From contig VXBM01000336.1 of the NCBI GenBank assembly GCA_013400155.1, positions 289,041-353,040 on the forward strand: 64,000 bases of DNA. Direction: 5' to 3'. The notes under the pieces are model-generated. The model saw only the letters and a program-made list of their open reading frames with translations. It had not been told where the DNA came from and made no database searches. The position numbers and the translations under genes were made by a program. Source of the stretch: Helopsaltes ochotensis (Eukaryota > Chordata > Aves > Passeriformes > Locustellidae). Positions 39,436-50,370 of this stretch are shown here, one piece after another; positions within the stretch are counted from its first letter, which is position 1, and every line of letters starts with the position of its first letter.

Positions 39436-40264
39436 TTGGCTAAGAAAATTTTGAATTATAGCTAGAGGAGTGCAAAAAGTCAGAAATCTTTTATGGTAGA
39501 TAGACCTAATTGAGTGCCTGGAAGGAAATACTTGTTAAACCTGAAAACACATGAAGATTTGATCTGATTATTTCCAGAGCCATGTAGAGTAACAAATTTG
39601 CATCCTGGTAGGTAAGACCAAAGTCATTAGGAGCAAATAAATCTATATTGCTTTCTGAATATTGTGAATACACTTCATGGCTTGTGAAAGAGATACATAT
39701 GGTTTATTCTTACTAACTTTACTAAATTTGTCTCTGCCAGAGTAAGAAGTAAAATTCCCCAGCACAGTGTCAGAGCTAGATCATACAGTTGGTTTAAGAG
39801 CAGAGTCACCATGCAATTTTAGGGTCAAATTCTGAAATACACAGTGATTCTTCATACCCAGTGAAAGAAACATGAGCTTTGCAGGGCTGGACGGGAAGGG
39901 AAGGCTGGGAAGAGAGGATAGAAAAATATGACCGTGAAATATTACTTTTACTTTTGCAGAAAATAAAGGAAACTCTGCCCATAACAGGACGCGCAGTGTG
40001 AGAATTGAAACTTCCACATTTTTGTTGCTCCATGAGTGGTCTTAGAATAATACACACTGCTGGAATGGGAAACAAGCTCCCAGGCCCCAGCCCGGCAAGA
40101 CACTCCACGCCCCGGCTCGGGACGGCCGTGATGGGGGAGAGGGTGCCCCGCAGGCAGGAGCCCAGGGGCGACCGAGGCCGGGTGGAGGATGCTGGCGGGA
40201 GCCCCGCTGCCGAGTCTCGCTGCCCTCCCCCATGCCAGGGAATGCATTTAAAGAACCAGCCGGC

Positions 40265-40533
40265 CAGACAGCTCTCTCACAGCACGTTTTATTTGCAGCG
40301 GGGATTCCAGGGCAGCGCGTGTGTGTCCCGAGCCCCGAGGTCTGCCTGCCCTGCCGGGGTGCGGGAGATTCCGGGCCGGGGGCCAACGGGGCGCTTTGCC
40401 TGCAGCCCCGGAGGGAGGCGGCGGCCCAAGGGGCTCCGGGGCTGCCCCTCTCGCCCGAGAAGCGTTTGCAGGAGGCGGCCGGGCGCGGGAGGCGGCCCCG
40501 GCGGCAGGCGCGGCGTGCCGGCCCTCCGGCCCC
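40265..40533 (-). other. MYF5: MYF5 3' UTR
   Basis: About 260 GC-rich bases from the stop to the probable cleavage zone near 40265-40275, set by the AATAAA at 40288-40293. No other signal occurs in between. Confidence 0.7.
40288..40293 (-). terminator. MYF5: MYF5 polyadenylation signal
   Basis: TTTATT on the + strand, i.e. AATAAA in the MYF5 sense, 241 bases past the stop. It is the first canonical signal downstream of the gene. Confidence 0.7.
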
Positions 40534-40727
40534 TCATAGCGCCTGGTAGGTCCGTCGGGGCAGCGGCGTCCCGGGCGTCTCCGGCCCCGAGTCGATGCTG
40601 GCGCTGGGCGAGAGGGAATCGGCGTCGCGGAGGGACAGCCCTTGTTCCTCCGCCGGGGAGAGACGGTCCACGATGCTGGAGAGGCAGTCCAGGCTGGAGA
40701 GGGCGCTGCTCTGATCGGCGGCGTACC
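40534..40727 (-). CDS. MYF5: MYF5 exon 3 coding part (helix III and C-terminus)
   Basis: Starts inside the split glycine codon, then [20 protein letters not shown], the amphipathic helix III transactivation segment. A Ser/Pro-rich tail and TYQAL precede TGA. The acceptor is GGGCGCAG. Confidence 0.96.
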
Positions 40728-41911
40728 CTGCGCCCGGGGGAGGGACGGGAGCCGGCACCGCGTTACCGCGGGTGCCGCGCCGCCCTCCCCAAATGCCTCG
40801 GGGAGGGGGGCCGGGCCCCGCCTCTGCCCCCCGGGCCGAGTCGGGCTTACCGTGGGCCATCTCGGCGCAGTAGACGGCGTCGAAGCTGCTGCCTCTCGCC
40901 GACCAAACGGGGCTGCCACAGTCGGCCTGCAAGACAGCGAGGGGCGAGTGCCGGCCCTGCCGCCCCCGCCCGGGGCCAGCGGGACGCTCCCCGAGAACAG
41001 GGCCGTAAAGGCCGGCGGGGAGGGAGCGAAGCAGCCGGCCCCAGCCAGGGGAGCTGGGGGCAGCGCCTTCCCCATCTCGCCCGGCCCCCAGCCTTACCCC
41101 TCTAAGGCCGCGCTGAGAGGGCAGCGGAGGGGGCGCCGGCACCCCGGGGGCTGGGGCGCCTGCAGGGTGCCCTCGGGCAGCGCTACCGCCCCCCATGCAT
41201 CCCCGGAAAGCTCACGTACGTGCTCAGAGGAAAATCGGGGAAGGGGCCTGTTCTAAGGCGAACCGCCCGCCTTCTCCTGAGGTCCGGATGCGTTCGGCCC
41301 GTCCCGCCCCCACGGGACTGGTCCCACGGCGTTAGGCCGAGGGGGACCTGCCCGCGGGCCGTCCTGGAATCCCCACAGCCCTATGGCTCCTGCCTCTGTC
41401 TTACCATCCCGTCGGAGCAGCTGGAGGTGGGGCTGGTCGGTTCGGAGCAACTCTGTCCCGGCAGGTGATAGTAGTTTTCTACCTGTTCCCTCAAGAGCTC
41501 CTGGAGGCTCTCGATGTATCTGATGGCGTTTCTCAGGATCTCTACTTTGGGGAGTCTTTGGTTGGGGTTGGCAGTGGTGCATCTCTTCAGGGTCTCAAAA
41601 GCCTGGTTCACCTTCTTCAGCCTCCTCCTCTCCCTCATGGTGGCTGCCTTCCGCCGGTCCATTGTGGTGGATTTTCTTTTGCAGGCTTTGCAAGCCCACA
41701 TGAGGCAGTGACCAGCTTGGTGGTGGCCACTGGGAGCTCGGACATGCTCCTCTTCCTCGGAGCAGACGGGCTCGGGGGGCTCGTGGGCGCTGTAAGGAGG
41801 CAGATCCCTGGGCTCAAAATCCTCGGGGAACTCGCCCTCCGGGGAGGAGAGGCAGGAGCTGTCATAGAAGAGCTCAGACGGGGAGAACTTGCAGCTGTCC
41901 ATCACCTCCAT
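40534..41911 (-). CDS. MYF5: MYF5, myogenic factor 5 (three exons, 258 aa)
   Basis: bHLH transcription factor that commits progenitors to the skeletal muscle lineage. It binds CANNTG E-boxes in the nucleus as a heterodimer with E-proteins. Exons on the minus strand are 41911-41405, 40926-40851 and 40727-40534 (stop TGA). Start MEVMDSC sits in a good Kozak context (GGG before, G after). Order: acidic N-terminal activation region (about 1-60), Cys/His-rich segment [13 protein letters not shown] (68-80), basic region from R86 with the myogenic Ala90-Thr91 and Lys100, helix-loop-helix to about 142, and helix III near 201-218. The C-terminus is RRTYQAL. The 258-residue length fits vertebrate MYF5. 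It lies downstream of MYF6 on the same strand, separated by about 6 kb of shared regulatory DNA. The frame stays open 74 codons upstream of the start, but that stretch crosses the TATA box and is not expected to be translated. Confidence 0.98.
40851..40926 (-). CDS. MYF5: MYF5 exon 2
   Basis: A 76-base exon starting [15 protein letters not shown] and ending in EMAH plus one base of a glycine codon. The acceptor is TCTTGCAG and the donor GTAAGC. The small size is typical of exon 2 in this family. Confidence 0.95.
41405..41911 (-). CDS. MYF5: MYF5 exon 1 coding part (activation region, basic region, HLH)
   Basis: Encodes residues 1-169, ending SCSDGM at a GTAAGA donor. It carries the whole DNA-binding and dimerisation domain, as is usual for exon 1 of the MyoD family. 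Confidence 0.98.
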
Positions 41912-42041
41912 CCCTGCTGCGGAGGCGTCAGTGCGGGACGGCGGCCACCGGCTCTGGCGAGGCACTCCGCAGCGCGCTGGGGCAATTTCCTCCGTAATTA
42001 GCGACCTGAGACCAAGTGTCCTTCGCCTGATGCGGGGGGCC

Positions 42042-42055
42042 CTTATATACACATG
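42042..42055 (-). promoter_or_regulatory. MYF5: MYF5 core promoter: TATA box and adjacent E-box
   Basis: TATATAAG in the gene sense at 42049-42042, 131 bp before the start codon. It predicts initiation near 42015 and a 5' UTR of about 105 bases. A CACATG E-box (42050-42055) abuts the TATA box upstream. An AT-rich CTTTATTAGCATATCC segment lies about 40 bp further upstream. Confidence 0.75.
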
Positions 42056-42949
42056 GAAAGGGAGGCTGGTCCGCAGCGGCCAGTCTTTATTAGCATATCC
42101 CACCACAGCCCCTGCCGAGAGCTGTCTGGGCAAGCCCCCTCCAGTCCCCAGGAGACAATTTGCTCAGCACCGCTCCTTTGGAGCACCGAGAGATGGGCAC
42201 TTTTCTAATGAACGACCTCCCAAGAACTGGTTGCGACGTCTCCGAATTTCCAACCAAGTCTGTGAATTTGCGGTTTGGTATGGAAAGAGGGGCAGTGGAC
42301 GCACACGGACCAGTTGTCAGTGGCTCCTACAGAGCCAGTCCTAGCCCCGATGTTCTCATCTCCCTTTTCCCATCATATATTTCCTCGGGAGGGTCACCTA
42401 CACTGTCTACTTGCACATCTTTATTTCCCACAACCTGTGATCCAGGTCTAACCTGAAAAATTATAACCTTCTTCTTAGACCTAAGATGTGTTTATTTATC
42501 TCGAGGAGCGCTTTGTCCAGTAATTACAGCTGTGCCACCAACCGCTCAAGTTTACAAATCGGGGGACAGCAATGCGCAGCTTCTTGTGGCCCGGAGAGAC
42601 AAGGAGGAGGGAAACCAGATTTTAGTGCTGTCGGATGGGATCACAAGGGAAAGGTACTCACAAAAGAAAAGTGTGTGTGTTTGCTCCGAGACAAATTACC
42701 TTCCCATTCTTTCTCCTACTCTTGTGACCTGAAGCTGCTAGGGACACAACAGTCAAGCAGTGCCTTGGGTTTGCTAATTTTCTGCTTTCAGGCAAACTTG
42801 TACCGTTACAGATGCGTCCCAGCTGCCAGTGCAACAAACCCCTCCTGGAAGTGTAAAATTTCTAACCCCGCAATCCCTAAGTAACTTTACACAAGGGGAC
42901 AAAAGCCTTGCAGAGCCCCAGCAGCAGCAGTAGCCGAGCGGAGCGGTGC

Positions 42950-43110
42950 AAGGGTCATTAGAGTGGTAATGAAGCCATTTAACAGGCATTTGCTAACGCG
43001 CGGGAATCCTTTGGTTTCATCCAGGTGGCTTTTGTAGCTGAGGAAAATATTATGAGAAGGCGAAGGAAACCTTCTCTACCTGGGAATAAAATTATGTGAC
43101 CTCGCCTAAC
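42950..43110. promoter_or_regulatory. Candidate proximal MYF5 element
   Basis: About 1.1 kb upstream of the MYF5 start: GGTCATTAGAGTGGTAATGA followed by a CAGGTG E-box (43022-43027), the high-affinity class for MyoD-type and E/Snail-type factors. Confidence 0.3.
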
Positions 43111-43810
43111 TCACACGGAGAGCAAGTGACCTAGCAGCAGTTCAAACGCTACGGAGCCGGTTTGTGTGCCAGGAAAAAGGCGCCTTCAGTTCGCCTCCCT
43201 TCAGGAAGAGGTGGCGTGGTGGCACGGCGGGCCACTTGTCTCCAGGAGCCGCTGATCAAGTGAGCAAGGCGGGTAGGGAAGCTTCTCCTGAGAGAGATGC
43301 CCTGTGGCACCGCCGGGAAACCATCCGGTCCGCACGGGCAAGGCGGAGAAAAGCAAGGAGCTCGGCCTGTGCTGGGGCTGGGAGGAACCCATCGTTGTTT
43401 CCCCATTACCACCACCCTCGAGCCCTCAAAGGCGGATTTCCACTCTTAAGCTATTTTTTTTTCCTAAAAAAGCAACCATGCACACACCCTTCTTCCTACG
43501 AAAGGATGCAAAAATATCTAAAAGCTGGGGAAGGCTACATCTGCACTGCTTTGGTTTCTTTGGGACCATAAACACGGGGAGCCCCCTTTGAAATGAATAC
43601 TGTATGAAAAGCAGGGAGTTGATAAAGGAGTAAAGTTACAGATTGGGAAAGCTCAGATTTTCAGGCTTCTGCCGCTTTGAGGTGCAGGTTGCTATTTGTT
43701 GGGCCACAACAAATGGAAATAGGACAATTCCCTATTGTTTTCCTGAGACAGCATCAGTCAGGAGGGGTTCTGTTCGGCAGTAACGTGAACTCTTCACTGG
43801 GCTGTGGCAT

Positions 43811-43847
43811 GCACACACACGGACACACACAGACACACACGCACACA
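43811..43847. repeat. Imperfect CA repeat
   Basis: CACACACA interrupted by CGGA, AGA and CGC; a dinucleotide microsatellite about 1.9 kb upstream of the MYF5 start codon. Confidence 0.9.
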
Positions 43848-45667
43848 ATTTCATTTATCACGTTTGCGCTGGCTAAAATAGACCTGTTTACATATTTATG
43901 CTTCGTGCACAAATAAACTTGATCTTTAAAGTGCGGTTGCAGTTCCGATCACCGTTCTGGGCTGGTGCATGCTTGGTTTCTCTCCAAGCATGCACTGTAG
44001 ATCTCCCGGTGCACAACGCCAAGCCGCTCGGGCCCGCTCTTCTGGCATGCAGAGCTTTAGCTTGCAGATTTGACTCTTAACTCAGCGGACCTGGGGCTGT
44101 TAAGAAACGGGTTTTTCCCAAGAAATTTTTGAAGACCTGGAAAAAATTCTTTCATTTTTTCTTGAATATTTTTTGGGAAATGGAAGAAACCATGGAAGGG
44201 CCTGTCACTCAGGAAAAAAAAAATCTGTAATTAGTATCCCTTAAGGAGCCTCCGGCTCTTCTGGTAAAGCGATCTCAAAACAAATTTGCAAAAATGCAGC
44301 AGGCGAGTGGAACTTAAGAAAGGGGGGAGAAAACACTACAAGGCTGGCTAATGAGGCTGCTGGCGAAGGGCGGGGTGGGGGGAAGGAGGAGAATAGTGCT
44401 GAATTTCAAGAGGCTCACGTCTGGAAAGCGGGAACATCAGACACTGTCTGTTCCTGTGGACTGGTAGAGAGAAAGCGGCGAACATGTCAGGATCCCTTTA
44501 AATGGTGTTCTTCACCCCAGCCCTCCCCACTCCTCAGGAATCGCCGTGCCGCACCTATTCCTGGAGGGATTCCATCCCATGTGGGCACCGTTTGCAGAGC
44601 GTGCCATCTTTTCCCAAGTCCCACGCCTTTCTATTTAAGAGAAGAAATTCCTACCGAAACCATAAGTCACCGGACTGAGGGGGTGAGAGGTGTTTGCTGT
44701 CCCCCCGAGCGCACCCCCAGCCCCGGCCTTCCGGAGCGCCTTTGCGCTGTGCCCGGCCGGCCTCCACGGAGCGCACACGCGGGGCCGTGTAACTTCACGC
44801 TGCCGAGCCGCCCCGCTCTGCCCGGGCCCGCTCCGCCGCCCCTGGGTGCCGGCAGCGGCTGCGAGCGCTGCTCCGCTTTGCCCCGACAGCAAAGTGGTTT
44901 CGCAGTCGGGCTGGTGGGGCCGGGAGCTCCCAGCCGTGTGAGAAACGTTTGGTTCCCCCCAGCGCTGGGAACCGTGCGCACCTAAGTAAACACATTAGTA
45001 CCTGCCAGAGGGAATTGTATAGAGGACAGCTGAAGAAGGCATTGGCCTCTGCTGTCTCCCCGGGACTCCCAGGAGAGATCAAAGGGACACGAGGAGGTTT
45101 TTAGCAGCCTTGAGACTGGGAAAAGTTGCTAGTTCCTGCTATCGGAGGGACGTCCCAGCGAGCACATGGTTCAGTTATTCAACCCCCTTCCTCCCTGCCC
45201 CCTACGCCCATCCCTAGCTCGTTCTCCACAGAGAGACGGAACTGAGGAAAAATCGTACGGGGTCCCCAAAGCAGCAGTGGTCCACGCAGTAGTTTTCCCG
45301 TGGAAGTAGTTGCTGTGTCGCCTCTTGGCCGCCTTGACTTCGAGCTCAGAGAAAGAGCCAAGCCTGCTGCTGGCTGTCCGCTTCCTTCCCTGGATTGCGG
45401 ACGCTTTCGCCGAGGAAAATAAAGATGCACAATATAAAAGCCAAAACCANTTTATGGTTAACCTTCAAAAATCTCTCACTTTCTGCCCAGTTCTTATCCT
45501 AAATAACGTTTTCGGTCTGAGCACCGCTGATTTCATTGCTGTAGTCAAAACAGAACCGCAAAGATCTTAACACAGGGCCGAAAGAATGGTCCTCGCTCCT
45601 CCTCTCGCCTCAGCATCCAAGTCATAAAATGTCCTTAAACTAATCAAGGAGCCATGTTAGGGACACA

Positions 45668-45668
45668 A

Positions 45669-45699
<31 letters not shown>

Positions 45700-45700
45700 C
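45668..45700. repeat. CAA trinucleotide microsatellite
   Basis: About ten AAC/CAA units followed by related A/C-rich text to about 45730. Confidence 0.95.
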
Positions 45701-46079
45701 AAAAACCAAAAACCAACCCAAAACAAAACAGAAAACCACTAAAAATCTCAAACTAAAAGCAAGGCTGTAAACGCTCGGTAGCGTTACTTCAGAGGAAAGC
45801 GGTGTGAAAGCGGCAGCACTGCAGACAGGCTCCCCATTTCCCCCTTCCCCTGCCTGCTCCTCAGGCACCTCGGGCGGGCGGCGGAGCTCTGCCACGCCGG
45901 GCCGGGCACCCGGCACCGCGGCCGGCGGAGCCCCGCATCCCTCCGCTCCTGAGGGAGCGAGCAGGTGGCTGGTTCCCAGGGGAGCGGAGCAGGTAGAGGA
46001 GAGGGAGGCTGTGTCGAGCATGGGATTTCCAGCCCGCCGAGGGGAGGAGGGAGCGGCAGGGGCACTTGCGTTTGCGTAA

Positions 46080-46270
46080 AAACTTCGATGACTTTGTGCG
46101 TGGTCCCTCCGGAAAAAGACTTCATTAAATCACAAACCTCTTGTCTTTACCCAGTTATTGCCCTTTGATTTTGTGATTCCAGGACCCTGTTTGCTTTGGC
46201 TGGAGACTTAAGTAAAGATTATCGTTATTAATATCTAACACAAACATCTTAATTGCAAACACACTGACGA
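46080..46270. promoter_or_regulatory. Candidate conserved enhancer block
   Basis: An AT-rich, non-repetitive island between CpG-rich patches. It holds a TCF/LEF-type CCTTTGAT (46162-46169), a homeodomain-like TTATTAATATC and TTAATTGCAAAC. It lies 4.2 kb upstream of the MYF5 start codon. The call rests on motif density and context only. Confidence 0.35.
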
Positions 46271-46899
46271 CCTTCACAGGGAAGCCCGGCATGTCAGCTG
46301 CAGCCGCGGGGGTCACGGAGAGTCTCTTCGGGAGGTATTTTCTTTATTTAATGAAAAAACTCCCCTTTGGGCAAACTTACTCCAAACAATCGCTCAAGTT
46401 ACCCTGATGCTGGGGGGGACGCTGCCGTGGGGGTCCTGCCGGGAGGACGGGCGGCTTGTTGAGGTGAATGCCCGGCTGCGGGTGAATGTGACAGCCGGCT
46501 GCCCCGGCGTGGGCGCGACACTGTGGCTCTGAGCGGTGGCTCAGCACGGCTCCTGCCCAGATGCGGGCAGCCCGTCCTGCGGGGCTCGGAGCGCCGTGTG
46601 AACTGTGTGTAACCCTTCCCGCGTAAGCGGGTGGGGTTGAAACAAATTAGGAAGGAAGGCGACGAGCTCCTAACCCGATCTGAAATACCCTGTTGCTGGG
46701 CAAGTGCCTTCGCTATAGAAGCGAGCTGCACTGTCTCCTCTCTTGTGCCACGTCGCAGAGGTGACACGGAGGGCCCCGCGCTCCCCGACGCGCCGCCTTC
46801 TGAGGAGTCCGAGGGTTCCCCGAGGCAGCGGGGTTTAATTTGAAAGGAGAAAAAAATGGGGAAACTGTGCCCACCACACTGTCCCGCCGCAATTACTCC

Positions 46900-46985
46900 T
46901 TGCAAGGGGGTATCTCATTAGAGAGCAATTAGAGCAAGCACATGACTGGTTTAAAAACCCTGCTGGCCACGACGGCACAGAAAGG
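46900..46985. promoter_or_regulatory. Candidate conserved element with E-box and paired ATTAGA sites
   Basis: CTCATTAGAGAGCAATTAGAG, a CACATG E-box (46939-46944) and TGGTTTAAAAACC lie in tight order, in a strand-neutral, low-repeat block. Inferred from arrangement only. Confidence 0.3.
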
Positions 46986-48208
46986 CTGGCAGGAAGGCCG
47001 ACTGGAGAGCTAGATCTCAGGGCAGGCTCTGCCCAGAGCTCCCACTTCAGACGGGTGTACTCGTTCCCCGGATGGCCAGGAAGGGGGACACCAACTCGAA
47101 AAGTGACTGTGACCTTTCAAAAACTACAAACAAAGAATAAATAAAGGGCTAAAAATGACGAGGAGACCGCACGCGTTAGGGTAGAGTCGAAGTGTCCTCT
47201 CTTTACTTGTGCAGGCTGTCCGGGAGCCCTGTGTGTGTGCCAGGGGCAGAATGCGCCGTTCCCTGGTGGTTGCCCCTTCCCGGGGGTGCAATCCATTACA
47301 GCCGTAACGCTCTGGCTGTGAGCAGCTCCGTTCCGCCATCCTCAGAGAGGCTGTGTTTTTTTACATCACTGAGTGAAAGGCTTCATATGCTATTGCCCAC
47401 CCCCCACCCCTAAACCCTTTCGGTCGCTTAACTCTTTCCTCCCTGGAGGACCCCATTCCCTTCTCCCTCAGGCTCAAGGAAGTCAAGGGGAGTTACCTTT
47501 CCTGGGAAGAAACTAGAGCTCCCTCCAGCCCCAGAGGGAGCGGGCTTCTGTCACAGCCAGTTGCTGCACCATTAGTGCAGCAGGCCCGTCATTTTTGCCG
47601 CAGACCAGCCCCGCGTTCAAGTCCTCGGTGCCGAGAGGAGAAGGTGAGACGCCCTGAGCCTCTCCCAGCTCAAGGACCGGGGCAGAAGGTCGCGGGGAGG
47701 AAGACGGGCGGGGTATCTTCTTTCATGCCCCGTTCCTAACCTCACCTTCCACGTGCAGGGCAAGGCTGGGGAAGCATCTTTGCCTGGCAATGTACTCGAG
47801 CGGCACTGTTGGACATTTTAGGGGAGCAATATCCTTTTTCAGGGGGACATGCCTTCCGCAAGCACGGCCAGGAGCCGGCCCGCGGAGCGCTGCGGGCGGC
47901 CCGAGAGGCGGCGGGTCCTGTCCGTACAACTCCCCGTGCCCGCCCGGCTTCCCCGGGAGCCCACGGGGAGACGGACGGGCGATCCACAGCGCGGGGCGGC
48001 CCTGCAGGGCGAGACACGGTCCTTAAAGCAGTACACGAAGGGAAAATCTGTCCGTGTCCTGCCTCCTGTCACACGGGTCTGCTTCTGCTACATGTGACTG
48101 ACTCTTCTGGCCTTCATCTCGCTGAAGCCAGTGACGGGTTTTAACTCCGGGATCGGGTTATTTTATGAAATTAAGAGGACGGGAAGAAAACACTGTAACA
48201 CAAAGAGC

Positions 48209-48214
48209 TTTATT
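48209..48214 (-). terminator. MYF6: MYF6 polyadenylation signal
   Basis: AATAAA in the gene sense (TTTATT on +), 470 bases after the stop codon. Confidence 0.7.
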
Positions 48215-48473
48215 TTACAATCCAAGAAATCCATCTGTTCTTATATACAATATCACATTCCACCATTTAAATACATATGTTATGTTTACAAAAGAAAAGA
48301 AAGTACTGAAATTATTTACAGGAACGAAATGAGGCGGGAACTCTTTAAATATGATTCACACGCAAATCAACCAAGAGCTTCACTCAGACAGGAATGAACT
48401 TCCCGGTGAGTCTCAGACAAAGCGAATCACCGGTACACAGGTACACAATTTAAAGGAAACAAAAACTCGGAAG

Positions 48474-48493
48474 AAAAAAAAAAAAAAAAAAAA
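48474..48493. repeat. Poly(A)/poly(T) run
   Basis: Twenty uninterrupted A on the + strand within the MYF6 3' UTR. Prone to length polymorphism and sequencing error. Confidence 0.95.
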
Positions 48494-48682
48494 GGAAGGC
48501 AAGGGGGCTCGAGTCAGTGGGAGCCATTTTCTTTGGGGTAGGTGTACCTTGATTCGATCTTAAAAAGGCCTCTGCTTGGGGGCCTCCACACATTCCACTG
48601 TGTGAATTTGTTTCGTTACTTGGTTTAGAGGAGAGAGGGTGGAGGCTTCATCTCCATTAAATACACTACCACAAAACCGGGT

Positions 48683-49931
<1,249 letters not shown>

Positions 49932-49958
49932 TTAGTGCAGTGACATAAGTCCCCCCTG

Positions 49959-49967
49959 CTTTATATA
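49959..49967 (-). promoter_or_regulatory. MYF6: MYF6 core promoter TATA box
   Basis: TATATAAAG in the gene sense, 109 bp before the first ATG. It predicts initiation near 49937 and a 5' UTR of about 85 bases. An E-box (CAGATG/CATCTG, 49918-49923) lies just downstream of the predicted start site. With its leading C the TATA box is one mismatch from a MEF2 site. Confidence 0.75.
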
Positions 49968-50074
49968 GGAGCTGCTGAAACCCTATCCAACTTTTAGCTG
50001 TCGCGGTGTATCACCCTCCAAAACTGATTCCAGTCAGTCTCCCGGACGCTGTCCTGAGAACATCTCCCATTTAA

Positions 50075-50156
50075 AAGGGGGGAGGGGGGACACGAGAGGT
50101 GGGAGACAAATTATAAAAAATTAAAAAAAGAAAAAAGAAAAAAAGAAAAAAATACA
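50075..50156. repeat. Long purine-rich tract upstream of MYF6
   Basis: G-rich (GGGGGGAGGGGGG) then A-rich (AAAAAAGAAAAAAGAAAAAAAG) purine run on the + strand, with few pyrimidine breaks, 110-200 bp upstream of the MYF6 TATA box. Confidence 0.9.
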
Positions 50157-50189
50157 ACCCAATATTGCACCCTCCCCCGAAATGCCGTA

Positions 50190-50370
50190 GTTGGGGGCGC
50201 AGCGAAGGGGCGCAGCGGGGCTCGGGGGCAGCGTCCCGGCGCGGCGGGCGGCCCCGGCCCCGCTGCCGAGCTCGGGGGCACGGCTGGAGGACAAAGGCGC
50301 GGGGCTGCGCAGCGAGCCCTCCCCCAGCCCACCCTCACACCTCCGGCGTGCGCTCCCTGCCCGGGGCTGA
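50190..50370. promoter_or_regulatory. CpG-rich patch upstream of MYF6
   Basis: GC-rich sequence with frequent CpG 220-400 bp upstream of the MYF6 TATA box. It probably forms part of the MYF6 promoter island. Confidence 0.55.

Larger units (their letters stand above)
40070..41380. promoter_or_regulatory. CpG island over MYF5 exons 2-3
   Basis: Dense CpG and very high GC from the 3' flank of MYF5 through exons 3 and 2 into intron 1. It explains the long spurious open frames on both strands here. The island covers the 3' half of the gene rather than the TATA-type promoter. Confidence 0.75.
42056..48189. promoter_or_regulatory. MYF6-MYF5 intergenic regulatory interval
   Basis: Six kilobases between the MYF6 3' end and the MYF5 promoter. 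In mouse the corresponding short interval holds Myf5 enhancers, including an early epaxial somite element about 6 kb upstream of Myf5. No coding exon is seen. Composition is uneven: CpG-rich patches at about 44690-44960, 45860-46060, 46400-46830 and 47850-48020 alternate with AT-rich, TF-site-rich blocks at 42420-42540, 42950-43110, 46080-46270 and 46900-46985. It also contains a CA-rich repeat and a CAA microsatellite. Confidence 0.6.
48190..48682 (-). other. MYF6: MYF6 3' UTR
   Basis: About 490 bases from the stop to a cleavage zone near 48190, set by AATAAA at 48209-48214. A 20-base A run on the + strand (48474-48493) makes a long U tract in the transcript. Another AATAAA overlaps the stop codon itself (48682-48687) and is presumably not used. 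Confidence 0.7.

Noticed and set aside
40005..41105. 366-codon open frame on the + strand, the longest in the window
   Set aside because: It runs antisense through MYF5 exons 2-3 inside a CpG island; Arg/Pro/Gly-rich low-complexity translation is typical of GC-rich DNA without stops.
41465..42001. 178-codon + strand frame
   Set aside because: Antisense shadow of MYF5 exon 1.
41912..42133. 74-codon in-frame N-terminal extension of MYF5
   Set aside because: It crosses the predicted TATA box and start site; the MEVMDSC start matches the family and has a good Kozak context.
47395..47410. GCCCACCCCCCACCCC as a GLI site for an epaxial enhancer
   Set aside because: It departs from the GACCACCCA core and is better explained as a C-rich simple run.
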